26,353 nucleotides of DNA from Oehlia diaphana (taxonomy: Eukaryota > Glomeromycota > Glomeromycetes > Glomerales > Glomeraceae). The notes beneath the pieces were generated by a model, which worked only from the letters and a program-made list of their open reading frames with translations, did no database searches and was not told where the DNA came from. A program made the translations under genes and the position numbers. The stretch lies in contig QZLH01000561.1 in assembly GCA_003833135.1 (NCBI GenBank), positions 46,320-72,672 of the forward strand. Reading direction: 5' to 3'. This document shows positions 1 to 9,706 of the stretch, in pieces (within the stretch, counting starts at the first letter, position 1; every line of letters starts with the position of its first letter).

Positions 1-285
1 TCTTATGAGTAAAAGTGCGTAGTCAACTAATTACTAACAAAAGGTATATGTGAAAGGCATGAACATAATAGTTCTATTAGTCCGAATGTACATTACCTGT
101 ATTAATGAAATAGGGAAGAATCCTAAAAGTGCAATAATTAAAGAAGTGGATGAAAAAGTCTGGAGAGATTTATTAATGAAGGGAAACTCTTGCACTTCGT
201 TCTTAACAACAAATCTAAACCAAGCAACCAATCAACATATTATACTTAGATTTTACTAACTTTGACGTCTTCATGTGGCAGGTGG
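1..285. other. Left edge, no supported gene
   Basis: A short open stretch on the + strand (about 50-259) has a somewhat coding-like lysine/glutamate-rich middle, but I recognise no domain and see no splice sites or start that would make it a gene. It could be the tail of a decayed mobile-element ORF. I do not call a CDS. Confidence 0.3.
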
Positions 286-292
286 AGCCAAC

Positions 293-376
293 ACCATTTT
301 GCAACGGTTTATATTAGAACAATTTAAAAAACTGTTGCGAAATGGTTTTTTTTAGTTATATAAACCGTTTGTATGT
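293..376. repeat. Outlying copy of the ~70-bp palindromic repeat
   Basis: This single unit has the same design as the array at 585-1175. A GCAACGGTTTATATTA arm is followed by a short AT spacer, then the inverted arm (CTGTTGCGAAATGG), a T-run and GTTATATAAACCG. It is separated from the main array by the zinc-knuckle gene remnant at 352-597, so the remnant looks as if it is embedded in the repeat family rather than next to it. Confidence 0.75.
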
Positions 377-597
377 TGGGGCGTGGAATAAGAATCTGAA
401 TCTGAATCTGAATCACTGTCAGTAGAATCAGATGAATCGGCAGAATCAGAAGAATCATGTGCATAATTTGTTTTCTTCTTCTTTTTAGATTTCGGACATG
501 AACTTTTAGTATGGCCAGATTTTCCGCAACTTGAGCATTTTTTTGATTTTAGCCTGCGCGTACCTAAACTAATACCAAATACCTGGTCGCAATGGTT
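352..597 (-). pseudogene. CCHC zinc-knuckle tail of a transposase-like protein (fragment)
   Basis: Read on the minus strand, this segment is open and encodes a basic stretch (TRRLKSKK), then a perfect CX2CX4HX4C zinc knuckle (CSSCGKSGHTKSSC, codons at about 496-537), a lysine run, and a Ser/Asp-rich tail ending at a TAA at 352-354. There is no start codon: upstream the frame runs straight into the palindromic repeat, and the stop also lies in repeat DNA. Zinc knuckles after a basic linker are typical of the C-terminus of Mutator-like (MULE/SWIM) transposases and of some gag-like proteins. The MULE reading is an inference from the layout only. It is too short to act alone, so I treat it as a remnant trapped between repeat copies. 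Confidence 0.55.
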
Positions 598-1175
598 TAT
601 ATTAAAATTGTTAAAAAACCATTGCGAAACGGTTATTTAGTTATATAAACCATTTCGCAACAGTTTATATTAAAAACATTTAAAAAAACTGTTGCGAAAC
701 GGTTTTTTTAGTTATTTAAACCGTTTCGCAATGGTTTATATTAAAACAATTTAAAAAACCGTTGCAAAACGGTTTTTTTAGCTATATAAACCATTTTGCA
801 ACGGTTTATATTAAAATCGTTAAAAAACCGTTGTGAAATGGTTTTTTTTAGTTATTTAAACCGTTTCGCAACTATTTATATTAAAACAATTTAAAAAACT
901 GTTGCAAAACAGTTTTTTTTAGTTATATAAACCGTTTTGCAATAGTTTATATTAAAATCGTTAAAAAACCATTGCAAAACGGTTTTTTTAGTTATTTAAA
1001 CCGTTTCACAATGGTTTATATTAAAACAATTTAAAAAACCGTTGCAAAACGGTTTTTTTTAGTTATATAAACCGTTTCGCAACGGTTTTTTTGCTTAAAT
1101 TGAAATAAAAACATTTTGCAACGTTTTTTATTAAATAAATCTTTAAAAAAACGTTGCGAAACATTTTTTTAATTT
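585..1175. repeat. ~70-bp palindromic tandem array with 140-bp higher-order period
   Basis: About seven consecutive units each contain an inverted pair (AACCGTTTCGCAACGG type arm, AT-rich loop, AACCGTTGCGAAACGG type arm), then a T-run and a linker. The linker GTTAT/GCTAT falls at 640, 711, 781, 851, 922, 991 and 1062, a spacing of 69-71 bp. Its next bases strictly alternate between ATAAA and TTAAA, and the loop alternates between CAATTT and TCGTT in the units from 711 on. The array therefore expanded as 140-bp dimers. A shortened, divergent unit with ACGTTTTT arms closes it at 1100-1170. Each unit can form a hairpin. Confidence 0.85.
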
Positions 1176-1177
1176 CT

Positions 1178-1432
1178 GTTTCAGATCGGATTCGGATCAG
1201 ATCGGTTTTATCTGAATTGGATTCAGACCGAATCGAATCAAGTTTATTACGGATTCAGATCAGATCAGATCCAATTATTTTTGATCTGAATACGGATCGG
1301 ATCAAATCTAATTTTTTTGATCTGAATTCGGATCAGATCAGATTCATCTCAAATCTGATCTGATTCAATCTGTTCAGAACACTAGTTATAACCGGTCATG
1401 AACGGTTAATGACCGTGACCATTGCCATCCCT
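1178..1432. repeat. GATC-rich degenerate repeat with terminal inverted segment
   Basis: Low-complexity sequence built from variants of GGATCAGATC and GATCTGAATTCGG runs over about 200 bp. It is followed by a small inverted repeat (ACCGGTCAT ... ATGACCG) and the terminus-like string CCATTGCCATCCCTA. Read from the right, TAGGGATGGCAA resembles ends of hAT-type non-autonomous elements, but I could not find a matching left end. All frames are fairly open because the short repeat lacks stops; no protein is implied. Confidence 0.5.
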
Positions 1433-2028
1433 AATTATAATACATTTCACCTAAGTCTGTTTCACAGAAACTCATTTTCTCAAAGTAATTTCATTTCATC
1501 AAATGGGAAAAATGGGCATTTATCTGACTATTCCTCCTCTAAATCATCTATTTTGTTGGAGGACATTTTTGCTTAAAATGCTAGTGATTGGCATATTTCT
1601 TTAATTAAAACAATTTAATACAAAGAAAATAATAATTTTCATGAACATTCTCTTTTTTCGCTTATTTCAGAAAATTAGAAGTTTGATGATTTCATTATCT
1701 TAAATTTAAGATCAAATAAAATTAATAAAAAAAAAATGTTAATATAACGTATAAATAATTCATTTACCTTCAAAGAAAAAGAAATTTAAAAGAAGTTCTA
1801 CAGTATATCTTTGGCAAAATGTCTTTCAGCAAAATAGCCATTTAGTGAGAATGTAAAATTAAATTAAGGCACTTATCAGATCCTATATGATCGTGTTATT
1901 TACAATTACTTAAAATTTTAAGAAATATGATACCGTCTCTGGCGTTTTAACTATCATTATCCTTTCGTATAATTGGCTATTAAAAAGAAATAAAATTTTA
2001 CAAGATACTTTATAATGCGCTTAATTGT
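1433..2028. other. AT-rich intergenic, nothing recognised
   Basis: No long open frames, RNA genes or clear repeats. Homopolymer A/T runs only. Confidence 0.6.
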
Positions 2029-2030
2029 TA

Positions 2031-2428
2031 ATTAGTGCTCCTAACTGAACGGGTCGACCCGGGTCATGTGACCCGAGCCGACTTAAAAGCGGTCGGGTTC
2101 AACAATTTTTATTATCCGGTGACCCGCATGATCCGACCCGGTTGACTCGAGTTATTGAACAAATACTAATTAATTATAATAAATGAATGATAACAAAGCT
2201 TCATAATATTACAAATCCATTAAATTTATTATAATTTCATTAAGGTTTCATTATAATGCCGAAAAAATGGTGGTCGCTCATTTTTTTTCCTTTGAAAATT
2301 CGGGTTTAGACCCTGGATATCCGGTCGAACTATACTCGGATCGGGTTTAGAGTCAAGACTTTTTTACTTTGGTCGGGTCGGGTATATCTTCAATACCGAC
2401 CCGACTTGAACCCGTTAGGAGCACTAAT
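2031..2428. mobile_element. MITE, 398 bp, ATTAGTGCTCCTAAC ends, TA target duplication
   Basis: The left end ATTAGTGCTCCTAAC (2031-2045) is repeated perfectly inverted at 2414-2428. TA dinucleotides flank both sides (2029-2030 and 2429-2430), as expected for Tc1/mariner-superfamily insertions. The ends lead into GC-rich subterminal DNA made of GGGTC/GACCCG motifs on both sides, unlike the AT-rich surroundings. No transposase frame is present, so it is non-autonomous. A Harbinger origin (3-bp TWA duplication) fits less well because only TA matches on both sides. Confidence 0.8.
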
Positions 2429-2430
2429 TA

Positions 2431-4359
2431 TTTAAAATTTAATAATATTTTTGTATTAATCATACATGGTGTGCTTCCTGTTGGGATCTAATAGATAATA
2501 ATGAATATAAATTCATAATAATATTAATAATAAATAACAATATTGCAAAGGATGCAAAATAATAATAATAATATCGTTCGTCATCAATTGATAATCATAT
2601 CGTACCTATAATATCTGTCGCTAACGAAAATCCTGCAGATGGTGATCAATTGCGCAGATTTTTGACAAAAAAAAAATTAACTAATAATGATACAGACCAA
2701 GAAAATAACGTTAATTCAAAAAGTTTTCCAAAGAAATGCCGATCGCGTTATAGAAATTATATTTAATACATGAATATATGTTTAATATAAATCGATTTTA
2801 TCGTTTTAAATTTGTACAAATCAATTTTTATTTATTATATAATTAATTTTAAATATTAATTTAGATATCGTGAATCAATTGGATCATATAGTATAAAGAA
2901 ACCAAAATCAAATTTTGTTTTTAAAATTTCTCATTAAAAACGATCATGTAAGATTAGACGGGCCTAGGAAGAACTGTCTACAATTATTGTTAGCAAAAAA
3001 CTTAGGATCCACTGCGGGATGACTTAAATGTACAACATGAAAATTGGTAATAAGTCAAAACTGAGAATAACTCTGACCAGCATTACAAGACATAAATGTA
3101 TACAAGCAACAGCCCGTTGCTTAAATGAACTTAAAACCGTATAGTAAATTGCGCACACAAATGATATTAGCTGTTACATGAACAAAAATATTAAATTCTT
3201 TAATTTATCATAATTTCAGGTCAATAAAAATGATTAACATTCATGATACACTTTAATGAAGAATCGTGATATACGGTAGCCAACGAAAATGATCAGCGTG
3301 TCACTAATCTACTTGATCAAACTATAGAATATCAGAGTAATCTAAATATTTAATTATAGAGATGACTAGTCAAGTCTCATTAATTCAAGTTGAAATACTT
3401 ATTTTTCTGGCCCTACAATCATGTCCTTAAAATTATTGTTAGAATTAAGGCTAACCGGTAAAACCATTTAGACATTTAGACAATAAATTGTCTAATACGT
3501 GCAGAAAATATGGACTACTTTACAAGGTTAATATTTGCCTTTTTTTAATAATAAAACATGATCTCCCTATGATTTAAATAATCAGATTGGTACAGGTTAA
3601 TTAACTAATCGATTTATTACCTGGTTAAGGCTAATAATTTGACTGGTTCCAATCTTTTTTTATAGTAGTTACAATAGAATTTTTACAAAATCTCCATTAA
3701 GCGTTAGGTTATAGCTTTTTTTTGTTAAGTGTTATGCAAAATTTGAAAGTTTATGTAAGTCAATATTTATTACGTTTCAGTTACAATGTTACACATGCAG
3801 AAATTTAATAAAGATTTTCAAAGTACATAAATAAATTTTCATCACGTGCATGTCATCATTATACTTTCATTGGTGTAAAATTTTTTGACATTTCTTATAT
3901 TAATAAAAAACGAAACATGCAATTAATTCATAACTGTTTGATGTGCGTCATATCTAAGAAATTTAATGTAATTATGAACAACTAATAAATTAATGATGCA
4001 ATTTACCGAATATTTTTTCATTGCGCAGTGATTTTTGGAACGTAGGTAATCCTTTTTTTGTAATATTTATATCGGGATGATCTAAAATTATCCGAAATAT
4101 CATAAAGTGTTTTCCTATTGATAATATACTAAACGAGTTAATATTTTCTTAAATAGAAAATTAAATTTTTATAACATATGTATATACGTATTTAGTGTAG
4201 AAGTTAATCAAGCTAATCATACTTATTTTGGTTCTCTGCATTTCTGTTTATTCATATACATTATGGGATGGATTATTTCTTTGTTATGAGGACCGATAAT
4301 ATTCTAAAATAATTGTAAATATCATCAAATTTGTAATAATGAATATCAGTTGGTTAAAT
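2431..4359. other. Long AT-rich intergenic; one weak coding-like segment
   Basis: Mostly featureless AT-rich DNA. One segment at about 2570-2766 (+) is open, Asn/Asp/Lys-rich in one frame and ends at a TAA. A second short open piece at about 2872-2937 follows a TTTAG. Neither has a start codon, and together they are too short to name. They may be exon remnants. Small hairpins occur, for example AGCAAC/GTTGCT near 3107-3121. Confidence 0.4.
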
Positions 4360-4368
4360 ATATAAATA
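4360..4368 (+). promoter_or_regulatory. TATA-like box for the glycosyltransferase gene
   Basis: ATATAAATA followed by AGG, 70 bp upstream of the ATG at 4438. The same nine bases sit 47-103 bp upstream of three other genes in this window. Base composition makes chance copies likely, so the support is position and recurrence. Confidence 0.45.
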
Positions 4369-4437
4369 AGGAGATATTTTACCTTGACTCTATATCAAAA
4401 TATTAAAAATAACATTAAAATTTCGATAAAAATCAAA

Positions 4438-6391
4438 ATGGTTAAAAAACACTTTATTTATTTATTATCGATATACTTCTTATTGAATCAAATTTATATT
4501 TATGTTGATGCTACGCGTGATTACGCTCCCAGGAACATTGACATAGAGCTTTCTTCTAAAAATATTTTGGTTGGTTCTTATATTGGAGGAAGAAGTCATC
4601 TTAAACCAGCACTAGACGTTGCTGCTATATTAGCTGAAAGAGGTCACAATGTAAATAACAAAAAGTATGATTTTATTAATCATTTACAAACTTATCATTT
4701 ATCTCCCTATTCTATTCTTGATACGTAGGTAACATTATTAACATCAGGATATTATACGCCATCATTAGAATATCCAAATATCAAACAAGTTACATTAGGA
4801 CCCGCACTAAATTACAAAGAGATATTAAATGCAGAATTTCATAAAGAATTTGAAATGTTACCTTTTATAGAAAAAGGCGTAATAGCCTACAGAGAAACTT
4901 ATCAAAAATATAAAAATGTTGCTAAAGATTATAATATAGATTTGTTTATTTGTGATAATCTATTGAATGATGCTTGCTTAGATATTGCTAACACTCTAAA
5001 GAAACCTGTTGTTGGAATAAGTTCCTTTTTTAAACGTAATTAGAACTTTTATCAAATAATATTTAATTTGAAAAAATCTCGAATAACATTACTTCTATTA
5101 ATTTAGATACACCCGGACCACAAAAATCTGATTCAGTCTCTCTATGTAATGTTTTATTAGAAAATGGATCTTTTTTGGAGAGATTTAAGTGTATTATAGT
5201 AAACCCTTTTAAAATGGATTATATGATGTATCCTTTTATAAAGAAGTTAAATAATTTCAGAGAACAAGTTAATGTCAAACCTATATCTATGGGAAATTCG
5301 CAAAAACTCTCTTTACATCTAGTTGACACTTTCTTCGGTTTTGAGGTAATTATAATAATTAATCAAACCTGCTTAATTAATACTAATAAAAAAAAATTTT
5401 TTTTTTATTTAGCTACCACAAACATTACCACCAAACGTCCAGGTAATTGATATCTCTTTTTATTTTATTAATATGTAAAAGCTTATAGCTAAATGAATAT
5501 TATTTTTTACTTTAATAGGAAATTGGACCTGTATTATCGGAAGAATATCCATTACTTACGCCTGAACTCTCTGATTTTATAAATGCACACGAACGTGTTT
5601 TATATGTAGCTTTTGGTACACGTTTTCATGGAACCGTTGATAACAACAATATGCTTTTACAATCATTTGTCGAAGCAATTAATAAAAAAATAATTGATGG
5701 CGTAGTTTGGTCATTAGTTGTAACACCAGAAGATAGTTACTCTCCGACATTAACCTTATCTGATGGTTCACATATTCAAACTTCGCTAATCCTAGATAAC
5801 AAGCATCCACATATTCATATTTCAAAGTTTGCACCACAATTCGCTATACTTAATCATACCAATACAAAATTATTTTTTTCTCATGGAGGCGCAGGAAGTT
5901 CCCATGAATCTCTTTATACTGGTACTCCTATGTTAGTATTACCTTTCGGTGCTGATCAAATGAGTAATGCTGAAAAATTAAAATCAGCTGGTGTTGCATT
6001 AGCATTAAATAAATTTACCTTGGATGTTAGTGATATTAAAAACAAAATAGACTTTTTATTAAAAGATGAGAATATAAAGAAAAATTCAAAGAGAATGGAA
6101 GTATTAGCCAAAATTAATAGCAAGAGAAAATATAGAGCTGCTGATACAATTGAATATATTTTACATAGCAGTAGTCTTAATGGAGGTGTTGATGAAGAAT
6201 TTTTAAATGAATGGATTCCTGCTGAATATAGGATGGGATTTATTAAAGGAAATAATTATGACCTTTATGGAGCCTTATTAGGTATCATTTTTGGACTTAT
6301 TTGTGGAATTCTGTGTGTTACGTTCATATCAATTAGAATTATTTTAAAAAGAATTATTTCTTCTTATAATCAAAAACGAAAGAGTGAATAA
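4438..6391 (+). CDS. UDP-glycosyltransferase (GT1 family), ER/secretory membrane protein, five exons
   Basis: Exons by eye: 4438-4650, 4729-5035, 5107-5345, 5413-5442, 5519-6391, giving 553 residues. All four introns are GT...AG, 67-78 bp, and keep the frame. Residues 1-25 are a hydrophobic signal sequence. An N-terminal acceptor-side domain begins with GGRSHLKPALDVAAILAERG. The C-terminal nucleotide-sugar half carries the UGT signature: FAPQ at about 367, FFSHGGAGSSHESLYTGTPM with the sugar-nucleotide-binding His near 385, and the acidic/Gln pair of ADQ near 409-410. A transmembrane helix (about 512-535) and a short basic cytoplasmic tail (KRKSE) close it, as in membrane UGTs. The family moves sugar from UDP-sugar to lipophilic acceptors such as sterols or lipids; the acceptor here is unknown. 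The ATG at 4438 is chosen because it precedes the signal peptide. Exon 4 is only 30 nt. No frameshift is seen. Confidence 0.88.
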
Positions 6392-6950
6392 TTATTTCAT
6401 ATGTAGTATATGCTGTGCATATATATTTTTTTTGTATAAAAATTTCTGTTATTTCATTATTTTAATAAATTAGATTGCAATCATTTGATATTTTATTTTA
6501 ATTATCGTCGTTTTTCGAAATGGTGTAAATAATCATTTATTAATCGTTCATCAGTAGCCACCGGTATTTTTTTCTTTTTTTTTCAAATATACCAGGTTAT
6601 ATACCATTCTGTAAACTGCGGAACAATTGTTGGTACACTGTTGGTTCTTTAATTCAGACGGAATTATCACTAAAAAAAAAATCCTCGAAAAATCTTTTTT
6701 CGAATTGTAATGTTTGCATTTATCTCAGAAAGATCATTAACTAAAAAAAAATGCAAAACGAACGAGACTCATTTTGATTGGTATGGGCTCAAGATGTACC
6801 TCTTTTTATTTTTTTCGTAATTATACTTGAATTATCTTAAAAATAAATTGATTTATAACACTTTATTTAAAATTATCTCACGTGACAATATAAATTATAA
6901 ATTTGTAATTTTGGCCGATCAATTTTGCCTGAATTAATAATACAATATTA
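6392..6950. other. 3' flank of the glycosyltransferase gene
   Basis: An AATAAA polyadenylation-like signal lies at 6464-6469, about 73 nt after the stop codon. The rest is AT-rich with no recognised gene. Confidence 0.45.
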
Positions 6951-7212
6951 CAGCAAAATTCGAAATATAGTCGACACTAGAAAATTTTTATTGTCAGAAT
7001 TGTCGAGTATTCGGGTTACTCGGCTAGTCGGGTTATTAGAAAAGAAAATAACACGGGTATACCTTAATTAAATTGGACATAATTACATTATATAGTACTG
7101 TATATACAGTACAATTATACTTTATATTACGCCATCATATATATATACGTCACGTGTTTATATCTTTTAGCCGAGTAACGACAATAAAATATTCAAGTGT
7201 CCAATTTTGCTG
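6951..7212. mobile_element. MITE, 262 bp, CAGCAAAATT ends, TA target duplication
   Basis: CAGCAAAATT at 6951-6960 is mirrored by AATTTTGCTG at 7203-7212, with TA on both sides (6949-6950, 7213-7214). The inverted similarity continues inward with small gaps: GACACT, TTTATTGTC and GTTACTCGGCTA on the left match TAGCCGAGTAAC, GACAATAAA and AGTGTC on the right. A central palindrome (AGTACTGTATATACAGTAC) lies near 7094-7112. The ends and TA duplication point to a Tc1/mariner-type non-autonomous element. No ORF inside. Confidence 0.8.
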
Positions 7213-7913
7213 TAAATTTAAATGAAATAACAAATGACCTGAATGTGCCACATCCCGTCGTCCCGACCGTCCCGACGTCCCGTATACCCGTTATACAATT
7301 GTAAACTATTGATAGAACATTTCCTAGCTTATTACCCCTAAAATAAATATCAATAATGGAAACGTGGTATAAAAAAGAGATTATTCATAAGAAAATCACG
7401 CACGAATTAAGATTTGATTTAACAAACTTGATCGATTTAAATATGCTAATGTACGTAAAACGAATGAGATAATCGTCGTATGACTTCTCTAAATAAATTT
7501 CCATCTAGTAAAATTTTCCGATCTTATATTAAATAATTTTCTTTTACGAAAAGATGTCTAAAAGGTAAGAAATCCAGAAATCTTAGGATTCTTTAACATT
7601 ATTTACTTTTATTAAAACGAAACAAAATAGGCACTTAAATATAATTTTTGACAATTGTAAATTTATTTCTCTTATCACCTAAGATACATATAATATCAAT
7701 ATATTAAGAGATGATAATAAACTTTATTAATAAGTCAGATTAAAGATTAAAAAAATATGAATGAAGTTATAATGGTATGCAATTTTTAATTATATTAAGA
7801 AATATCTAATGATGAATCAATCGTCGTCTCGTAAATTTCAATTGATTGTTTTGAATATTTAAATCATATATTTTAATCTAATATGAATATATATTATTAT
7901 TAAATTTAAAAAT
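7213..7913. other. Intergenic with a short CCCGA-rich patch
   Basis: A GC-rich patch at about 7250-7290 is built from CGTCCCGAC-like steps and ends in TATACCCGT, which is inverted relative to ACGGGTATA near 7052 inside the adjacent MITE. It may be a relic of a second element. The remainder is AT-rich with nothing recognised. Confidence 0.4.
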
Positions 7914-8708
7914 TTAAATAAGGAAGTATAATATTAAACAAGTAAACATCAAATAAATATTCGATGAAATTATTGAAGCACTGCTGAATGGTTTATTATT
8001 ACCACCAGATTTATTTGGACTCGTAAATCCACCTTTTTCAAATACAGTATCACTATCCGAAAATGCGACATTTATTGTTTGTGGATTTGAGAAAGGATTT
8101 GTTACCGATAAACAATATATCGCAGCAGTACTTATAGGAATATTCCCCGTATCTTGATCACATACCGTAACAATTTTTTCATGACATGATAGTGAAGAAA
8201 TAAAACGTGAACCAGAAGAGTTTTCCAACTCAGCCACAATTCCTTTACCAACACCCAATGTAGATGGAGCTTTTCCTGGTGTTGCGATTCCAAAACCTGG
8301 AGTAATTGGCGTTGAATCTGGTACTATTCTAACACTATAACCTATAATAATATATACGAATTTTTATTAGAACGATTTCTCTTTCAACAAAAAGTGATGG
8401 AAGAATTGCAAAAAAAAAAAAGAGTTTGAGAAGGAATAATAAATAATACTTACTAACATATTTTGTCGTCGTATCACTACAGAATTTCCAAGTACCATTA
8501 TTTGGAGGAACTTTTGCGGTCCTATAGGGAACGGTGACTGCACCTAAATCTACTGGTGGTTCTTGAGAGAAGACAGAAATAACCTGTAATTATAAATTAA
8601 AATTCAAACAGAATTAAATATTAATTTTTTTTTTTCAAAAAAAAAAAAGAACGTGAATTAAGAACATACCAGTGAACTCAAGAATAAAGCAATAATCAAC
8701 AATTTCAT
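7914..8708 (-). CDS. Small secreted protein, probably GPI-anchored, three exons
   Basis: Exons on the minus strand: 8708-8670, 8583-8454 and 8341-7914, with GT...AG introns of 86 and 112 bp. Spliced length is 198 residues. Residues 1-19 form a signal peptide (MKLLIIALFLSSL then VISVFS). The mature part is about 150 residues with four cysteines (48, 109, 117, 133), which could form two disulfides, and N-glycosylation sequons at 42 and 97. The C-terminus has a small-residue stretch (SGGNNKPFSSA) followed by a hydrophobic tail ending at the stop codon with no basic cytoplasmic segment. That is the pattern of a GPI-attachment signal, so the product is probably a cell-surface or wall protein. I recognise no enzymatic domain. 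A plain type I membrane protein is the alternative. Without the first two exons the signal peptide would be missed. Confidence 0.78.
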
Positions 8709-9168
8709 TTTTATTATTCAAAGGGATTCAGAAAATTAATTTAAAAAATATGATATTTAATTTTAATTGAAAGTTAAAAGAGAAAATACTCTCTTTATTT
8801 ATTTATTTTTTTTTACGATTACTAATATGAAATCAGGAATAAATGATTATTTCAAATGTATACCGATAAGGTAACATTAAAAAAAAAAAAGATATAAATT
8901 GATTATGCCATCAAATTGAGGATTAAATTTCGATTTCCGACCAAATTAAAAAGAAAAACAAACGCATGCAAGATCAAACCTTGTTCTTAAACATTACATT
9001 TGCTTATTATCTTTGACGTTATACCAATTTAATAATTTTTTTCCTATTTAAAGAAATTAACCGTTTTAGTATGAAATTAATGTCGGTCAATATTACGAAA
9101 TTTTAATACTTATTACTTAACGTGGATGTGAAGGTAAATGGTTAGATGCACATGGAAAATCACTATTA
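8709..9168. other. Upstream flank of the secreted-protein gene
   Basis: AT-rich with poly(A)/poly(T) runs. I see no ATATAAATA box in the minus orientation here, unlike several other genes in the window. Confidence 0.4.
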
Positions 9169-9366
9169 GTGTAACAGAACAGATCCGTAGTAATTTTAAT
9201 GTTACTCCAATGTAAATATTGAAGCAAGACGACGAAACATAATTTATATTCCCAATTAATGAAAATAATAAATTTAAATTCGCAAGTTACCGATTCAGCT
9301 ATCAAAGTAGTTATATTATATTGAAAATGTTTTTGTGTGTACCCATCCTATTGTACACTGACCACA
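9169..9366. repeat. Direct repeat, copy 1
   Basis: Starts with GTGTAACAGAACAGATC, continues with TTTAATGTTAC, GCAAGACGACGAAA and CCCA-TTGAA-like stretches, and ends in TTGTACACTGACCA (9351-9364). The same ordered blocks recur 340-355 bp downstream. No coding frame is shared by both copies. Confidence 0.6.
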
Positions 9367-9523
9367 TTTATTTTCTTTTCATTCCTGATTGTCAAGAAAA
9401 CTCATAAAACTCTTAGTAGGCTGAAAGAAAAATTTGGAACAGAATTTGTTAATATGCAATAATTCCACAGAGAATTAAATAATAATATAACAAATTCATC
9501 ATTTGTTTACTAAAAATTGTTCG

Positions 9524-9706
9524 GTGTAACAGAACAGATCGTCATTTCTCCGTTCTCAATTTAATGTTACTTAAATTTTGATGCAAGACGACGAAATACA
9601 ATTAATATTTACCCATTGAAGGAAATTAATTAATTGAATTTCATAAATTATTTAATTCATATTATAATTGCATTAATTATAATTAGCCCATTGTACAATG
9701 ACCATT
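9524..9706. repeat. Direct repeat, copy 2
   Basis: The second copy of the 9169-9366 unit has the same block order (GTGTAACAGAACAGATC; TTTAATGTTAC; GCAAGACGACGAAA; TTGTACAATGACCA at 9691-9704). The copies have diverged by substitutions and small indels, so the duplication is not recent. Origin unknown; it could be two old insertions of one element. Confidence 0.6.

Noticed and set aside
585..1175. CRISPR-like repeat array
   Set aside because: Units are contiguous with no unique spacers, the repeats are palindromic and variable, and the genome is eukaryotic.
1154..1363. Open frame rich in Arg/Ile/Asp/Ser
   Set aside because: It is a reading of the GATC-type simple repeat, with no domain and no start context.
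4384..4437. Upstream in-frame extension of the glycosyltransferase
   Set aside because: It would need a TTG start; the ATG at 4438 directly precedes a normal signal peptide.
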